Shown one piece after another: positions 40,715-45,000 of a DNA stretch of 45,000 nucleotides. The notes beneath the pieces were generated by a model. The model did no database searches. It saw only the letters and a list, made by a program, of their open reading frames with translations, and was not told the DNA's origin. The position numbers and the translations under genes are program-made. Position 1 is the first letter of the stretch. Each line of letters begins with the position of its first letter. The DNA is from Isochrysis galbana (lineage: Eukaryota > Haptophyta > Isochrysidales > Isochrysidaceae). The stretch covers positions 6,863,811 through 6,908,810 of the forward strand of contig CM030935.1 in NCBI GenBank assembly GCA_018136815.1. Direction: 5' to 3'.

Positions 40715-43598
40715 CTACGCCGTGCGTGCAAACGTCTGGGCAACGAGGAGCGGCATGATGAGGGTGGCGTCGGCGCAGATTTTTACCGGGTGCGTGGTCG
40801 CGCGAACCTGATGGCAACGAAGGAACGAGCGCGTTGCGCGCTTGACATGCAGGCAGTCGCACGCACGCGCGGCCGCCCCTACGCCGCACCGCAGCTGTGG
40901 GCGGAAAGAAAGAGAAGACGTCACTGTAGATTTGTGCATACACCCTACAGAGGAAGTGATTTCGGGCTCTAGCAGAAGGCGTGGAGTCCGATGTCACCTT
41001 CCCCCAAGAAACGGCCTCGTCTGGTTTTGCGCCTGAGTCGGACCCGTCGAAGTCCTAAGGGATGGAGCAAAGCGCGGAAAGGCGTGCGCTTATTGTTCGA
41101 AGAAGTGACGTGCCGCTTTGTATGCGCCGGGCACGGCCGCGTCCCTGCCGGTGGCAAGAGGGACGCGCGAGACGCTAGCCAATGCCCGGCGCACCTGGCC
41201 CGTGTTGACAAAGATGGCGTGATCCGCGCCATTGCGCATCAAGTTGGCGTTGCATATGTGGTGCTTCACCAACCCTCCGCCAAAGATGAGCATGCCGGTG
41301 CGCTTGGCCTCGACAGCTAGTCGATTGATCCCTACGTCGAGCATTGTGGCCGAGTCGCAGCAGTGCACCGCGATGGGCGGGCGGGCAGCCGGAGGCGTGG
41401 GCGTAGAAAGGGACGTCTTGCGAGGGCGCACGCCGCGGGTGCAACTGCCATCACCTCGGATGTCTTGCACGAGGTCAACAACTAGGCCAGGCGACCTATA
41501 GGAGTGGAAGAAGAGCATGTCTCCGATCGAGCCATCGGTGATGGCGGGGCAGAAGATGGGTATTTGGTTCTTGTACGCCCAATAGCAAATGCTCGTCGGG
41601 TCATTCATGCGCTTGCCCATGCGCCAAATCATCTGCGCAGGCGCGACGGACGGGCGGGGAGCATCGGGCGGGGAGCATCGACCTTTGCGCACAGCAGCCG
41701 AGTGAAGGCGCAGTCGGGAAGCGCGTGACGCCTACTCCGGCTTTCGCTCGCCGCCTCGGTTTGGGTATGCGACGCTTGGCGCGGTACCTGCGATGGCGAG
41801 GTCATGTTGCCTGTCGCTTTTTGCTCCTCAAGCAGCTCATCCAAGAGCGGTGTAAGCCAGTCTTCGAAGAGGCAATAGTTTTTATTGGGCACCTATGCGA
41901 GAGATGGCGCCACGGCGGCTCGGCCGGGATGTTCACGGCGCAGCGGCGTCGTGCTGCCCATGGTCACTCCCGAGTCTCACTTGGTGCACTACTCCTCCTG
42001 CATGTTCGCTGGCGTCGGCCCTATCGCCTATGCAGGGAGACGACTGGCTACGAGCGCGCGCCTCACCAGGAGGTTGCCGATGCGATTGATTCCCTTCTTG
42101 CGCAAATCAGCGCCCTTGAGGTTGAAGCCTTCGACGGTCGCGCTCGATCCCATGTAGTGCGGCGCGATGCACTTCATCAGGTCCTCCTCTATGCCTCCTG
42201 CCGTGGTTACCAAGCACGAGACCTTCTTGTGCTGCACGAGGTAGCGGATCTGTGAAGGGCGGGCAACGGCATGGGTTTGGCGCCGCGTAAACCATCCACT
42301 GAGGTGCGCCCGCATGGCCACCGCTGGCAGACGTGTGTGCCAGCACATGCACCGTCTCTCGAGTGCCCGCCGAGATGAGGTTAGAGGTGCAACCTAGGAA
42401 GATGGTCGTCTTGACCTTGGCTCGCTCGGCCGGGTCACGGATCTCCGTGTCCTCCTCCGACCCCTCGACAATACCATCAGGGCACGGCGCAGGCGGCTCG
42501 TCCGAGAGACGCCATGCAAGCATTCGGTTGATCTCATCGACCGCCAGCCCAAAGTTGGTCGCCTGCGACTCGACAATGATGATGTGAGCAGATACAGAAG
42601 CGGAGGAGGGTTCGACCCATCAGAAGACGGATCGACGTTTGGTACTTCTTGGATCGATATGGCCGATAACGGGGAGGAGCGTTGCTGCCTCTCGGCCCCT
42701 TCACATGCGCCATGCCTGTCTCATCGGCGCCAAAAAATCCGTCGCCACTCGCGCCAACCCCATTATGGCGCAACTGACTGTCCGTCTCGACTGCCGTACC
42801 GCTCTCTTCCGTTGCACCACTTCTCCGCCAGCCAGTCCTGCCCTGCCCTTCCGCCCTCGCCTCGCCTTAGATCGGCTCATACCTCATCGTTTTCGCCTAG
42901 GTTGCTCGCTGTTCGCCCACACCCCGTCTTTCTCCGACCCTCTCGCGATTCCCGTTCCTTCCCATGCAAGCCCTATCCCCCTCTTCTCTCTCTTATTCCC
43001 CTCCCACTTGTCCACCCTCTTGCCTACCCCCATCTCCCAGATTATCGCCTCCCTCTTGCTCTCCCGTCCCCCCCCCCCTTTCTCTCCTCTCGCTGCTCTG
43101 TCTCTCCTCTCTCTCTCTCCTCTCTCCTCTTGTTCATCTCTGTCCTTTCTCTCTCTCCTCTTGGTCCTCTCGGTCCGCTCCCTCCTCTCTCTCCCCTCTC
43201 TCTCCTTGCTCTTCTCTCCCTCCTCTCTCTGCTCTCTCTCTCTCCTCTCACCCTCCTGTCTCCCTCCTCTCTCCCTCCTCTCTCCCTCCTCCCTCTCCTC
43301 CCTCACTCTAACTCTCCTCCATCCCTCCTCACTTCCTCCTCCCGCCCTCCTCCCGCCCTCCTCCCTCTCCTCTCTCTCTCCTTCCTCTCTCCCCCCTATC
43401 TCAATCTCTCCTCCGCCCTCGCACCTGGAAGCCCGTCGTGCGGTACGAGTCGAGGAGCGCGCGCAGGTCTACGCCCGCCTCAAAGTCGTACCCACGCACT
43501 GCCACCGACCCCTCGGGCATCTCTTCCGACTGCGCGAGTACTGCAGCCGCAGCCACGGCCGGAACCACCGCCGCCGACGGCGACGGCGACGACGACAT
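40715..43598 (-). CDS. DHPS: Deoxyhypusine synthase (8 exons)
   Basis: Exons: 43598-43425, 42562-42353, 42249-42067, 41892-41788, 41632-41455, 41331-41195, 41054-40998, 40807-40715. All introns are GT-AG and every phase matches, giving 378 residues, close to the usual 370. The enzyme transfers the butylamine part of spermidine, using NAD, to one lysine of eIF5A, the first step of hypusine formation in the cytosol. Motifs: VRGYDF and TTGFQATNFG (54-63), [42 protein letters not shown]-type [38 protein letters not shown], then [18 protein letters not shown] with the catalytic lysine K348 as the last codon of exon 7, and [16 protein letters not shown]. Intron 1 is 862 bases and contains a CT microsatellite. 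The copy looks intact. Confidence 0.95.
42960..43410 (+). repeat. CT-rich tract inside intron 1 of deoxyhypusine synthase
   Basis: Imperfect (CT)n, CCCTCCTCTC and TCCTC repeats extend over about 450 bases. On the gene's coding strand this is purine-rich. Plus-strand Ser/Leu/Pro frames across it are artefacts of composition. Confidence 0.88.
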
Positions 43599-45000
43599 CC
43601 GACGTCCCACGAAAACAGGAAGAATGCCAGCTAGAGTCCTCTAACTACTGTAAAGCCAGTCCAAGCACGAACTCGTATATTATTAAATTGTCGCCATGGT
43701 TTTTTTATTTCCTGTCCGTCGGAGTCCCTGTCGTCCTGCATCCTGCAGGACCCCCACTCCGCATAATTTACTATTACTAGTAGTACACTTGAGAGACAGT
43801 CGAACGAAATCTAGTATGTAGTAGGTAGTAGTAGTAGCCATCTCTTCACATCCGTCTTGCTGCATCGAGAAATCATACAAAGAAGTGCCAGGGCCTGCGC
43901 CCCCCCCCCCCCCACGGTGATCCATTCCCCCCTTCCTCCTATGCCTCCCGGATGGGCGGCGGCCTCGGTCCCGACTTATCCTGTAAACAGGCGCGAGACT
44001 TACCGATTTTTCGGTGGGCGGAGCTCTTGCTCCGCCCACCCCCTTCTCCACGCTCTCGTCTCTCCCCTCTCCTGCGGCGCACGCGCGATGGCGCGCCCGC
44101 CGGCTGCCCGTTGGCGACCCCTGGAGGCTTCTAGAGGCCAGCTCAGGGGCGCCGCTTGCCCGGCCATTCCAAGAAGTCCCGCCATCAATACCCGCGGGCA
44201 CCGTCTCCACAACATCCGCCACCGCGTCCTTCGCCCCGGACCCCGCAAGCACACCATCGCCACACGCACACAGCACTAGCCCTAGCCCAACGACAACCCC
44301 GACTTCACGGCGCTTTGGCCCAAGTGGCCATCGAAAACCTCTCACCAGGAAGCTTTTTCTGACACAAACAAGGTGGCCCGCGCCCGCCCGGCCACGCTCG
44401 ATCCGATATACGCCAAGACGTATCATGCGCTGGAAGAGAGCTTTCAGTCGCATATTTGCTTTTGCTGCCTCCCCGAAGCAACTATGCATAAATCCTTGCT
44501 CCATAGCCCGGAAATTTGTAGAGTAGGCATTGGAACGAAGGTAATATCCTTACAGTCACTCGACGTGTGCGCGGATAGAAGACTCCCGTCTTCTGCGCAA
44601 ACGAGGTCTGGCTTGACGACACAAATACGAGGGGATCAACTTTGCCGACACATCACAATAGTAACCGTGAGACCCGATCCCCAACTCCTAAATAAAGCGA
44701 GAGAGAGAGCGCATCACGAAGCCTCTTTCAAAGCATCAAGGCGTTCCCAAGAAAAATCTGTCAGCACACAAGAAGGGAGGCAATTGTATCAGAGGGGCAC
44801 TAAGCTGCTGGCGGTGGTGGATAGCCGCACCTCAGGCGTCCCCAGCGATTCCATTTTAAGGCCTTCCTGAAGCCATCATTGCACGGTGCTCATCATGTCC
44901 TCCTCCGCTCATCGAAAATAAATCAAACACAGGTGGCTCAATGAAACGTCCAATGTGCAGACTAAAGAGGCGCCGGGTCCCAACAGAAGAGTGCTTCAAG
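43599..45000. other. 5' flank of deoxyhypusine synthase and unassigned sequence
   Basis: Long frames exist on both strands (minus 43683-44504, plus 44014-44526 and 44373-44870), but they overlap one another and show no family motif. They are typical of GC-rich non-coding DNA. The promoter of the minus-strand gene must lie just above 43598. A C run stands at 43900-43912. Confidence 0.45.

Noticed and set aside
42584-43780. 398-residue plus-strand ORF
   Set aside because: It is the Ser/Leu/Pro translation of a CT tract lying in intron 1 of deoxyhypusine synthase on the other strand.
43683-44504. 273-residue minus-strand ORF
   Set aside because: No motif, strongly biased composition, competing long frames on the opposite strand, and it overlaps the region expected to hold nothing but the 5' flank of deoxyhypusine synthase. 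Kept only as a remark.

Overview
The window is nuclear DNA of a eukaryote, most likely a unicellular alga or related protist. Six protein-coding genes are supported. Five are interrupted by, or can be joined across, classical GT-AG introns whose phases match exactly at every junction I checked. The rest is rich in eukaryotic transposable elements (LINE, Ty3/gypsy, hAT, Tc1/mariner-like), long GA/CT microsatellites and poly-G/poly-C tracts. A gene with hydroxyproline-type Pro-rich linkers between Cys-rich ectodomains recalls volvocine or haptophyte wall and matrix proteins. I cannot name a species from the sequence.

Layout. 1-2.5 kb: an internally deleted LINE. 2.8-5.3 kb: repeats, a Cys-rich ORF and a GA microsatellite. 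5.5-7.5 kb (minus): a polyglutamine protein. 7.5-8.2 kb: G/C homopolymers. 8.5-11.5 kb: small inverted-repeat elements and the tail of a hAT transposase. 12.2-13.9 kb (minus): an FAD-dependent fumarate-reductase-type oxidoreductase, 3 exons. 14.8-17.4 kb: two Tc1/mariner-like non-autonomous elements. 18.9-20.6 kb (plus): a nucleotide-sugar transporter, 3 exons. 21.3-24.2 kb: nested retroelement pieces and a second LINE copy. 24.7-27.1 kb (minus): a GH31 alpha-glycosidase, 4 exons. 27.9-31.8 kb: tandem repeats, a Ty3/gypsy pol fragment and G-rich repeats. 32.1-36.4 kb (minus): a large predicted single-pass membrane protein. 36.4-40.7 kb: mostly low complexity. 40.7-43.6 kb (minus): deoxyhypusine synthase, 8 exons. 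43.6-45 kb: nothing recognised.

The most interesting object is the 1,340-residue gene at 32112-36380. It combines a degenerate CUB domain, a long Pro-rich stalk, four copies of an unrecognised four-cysteine 'WG' domain separated by Pro-rich linkers, one transmembrane helix, and a C-terminal domain with an R-S-E ADP-ribosyltransferase signature. This looks like a surface receptor with an intracellular ART enzyme.

The genes do not form a pathway. The transporter (Golgi nucleotide-sugar import), the GH31 enzyme (glycan trimming or starch/glucan hydrolysis) and the Pro-rich ectoprotein could all relate to glycans and the cell surface, but that is only inference from adjacency. Deoxyhypusine synthase modifies eIF5A, and the oxidoreductase is redox metabolism. 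Several mobile elements share termini, so autonomous and non-autonomous members of the same families can be matched inside the window.
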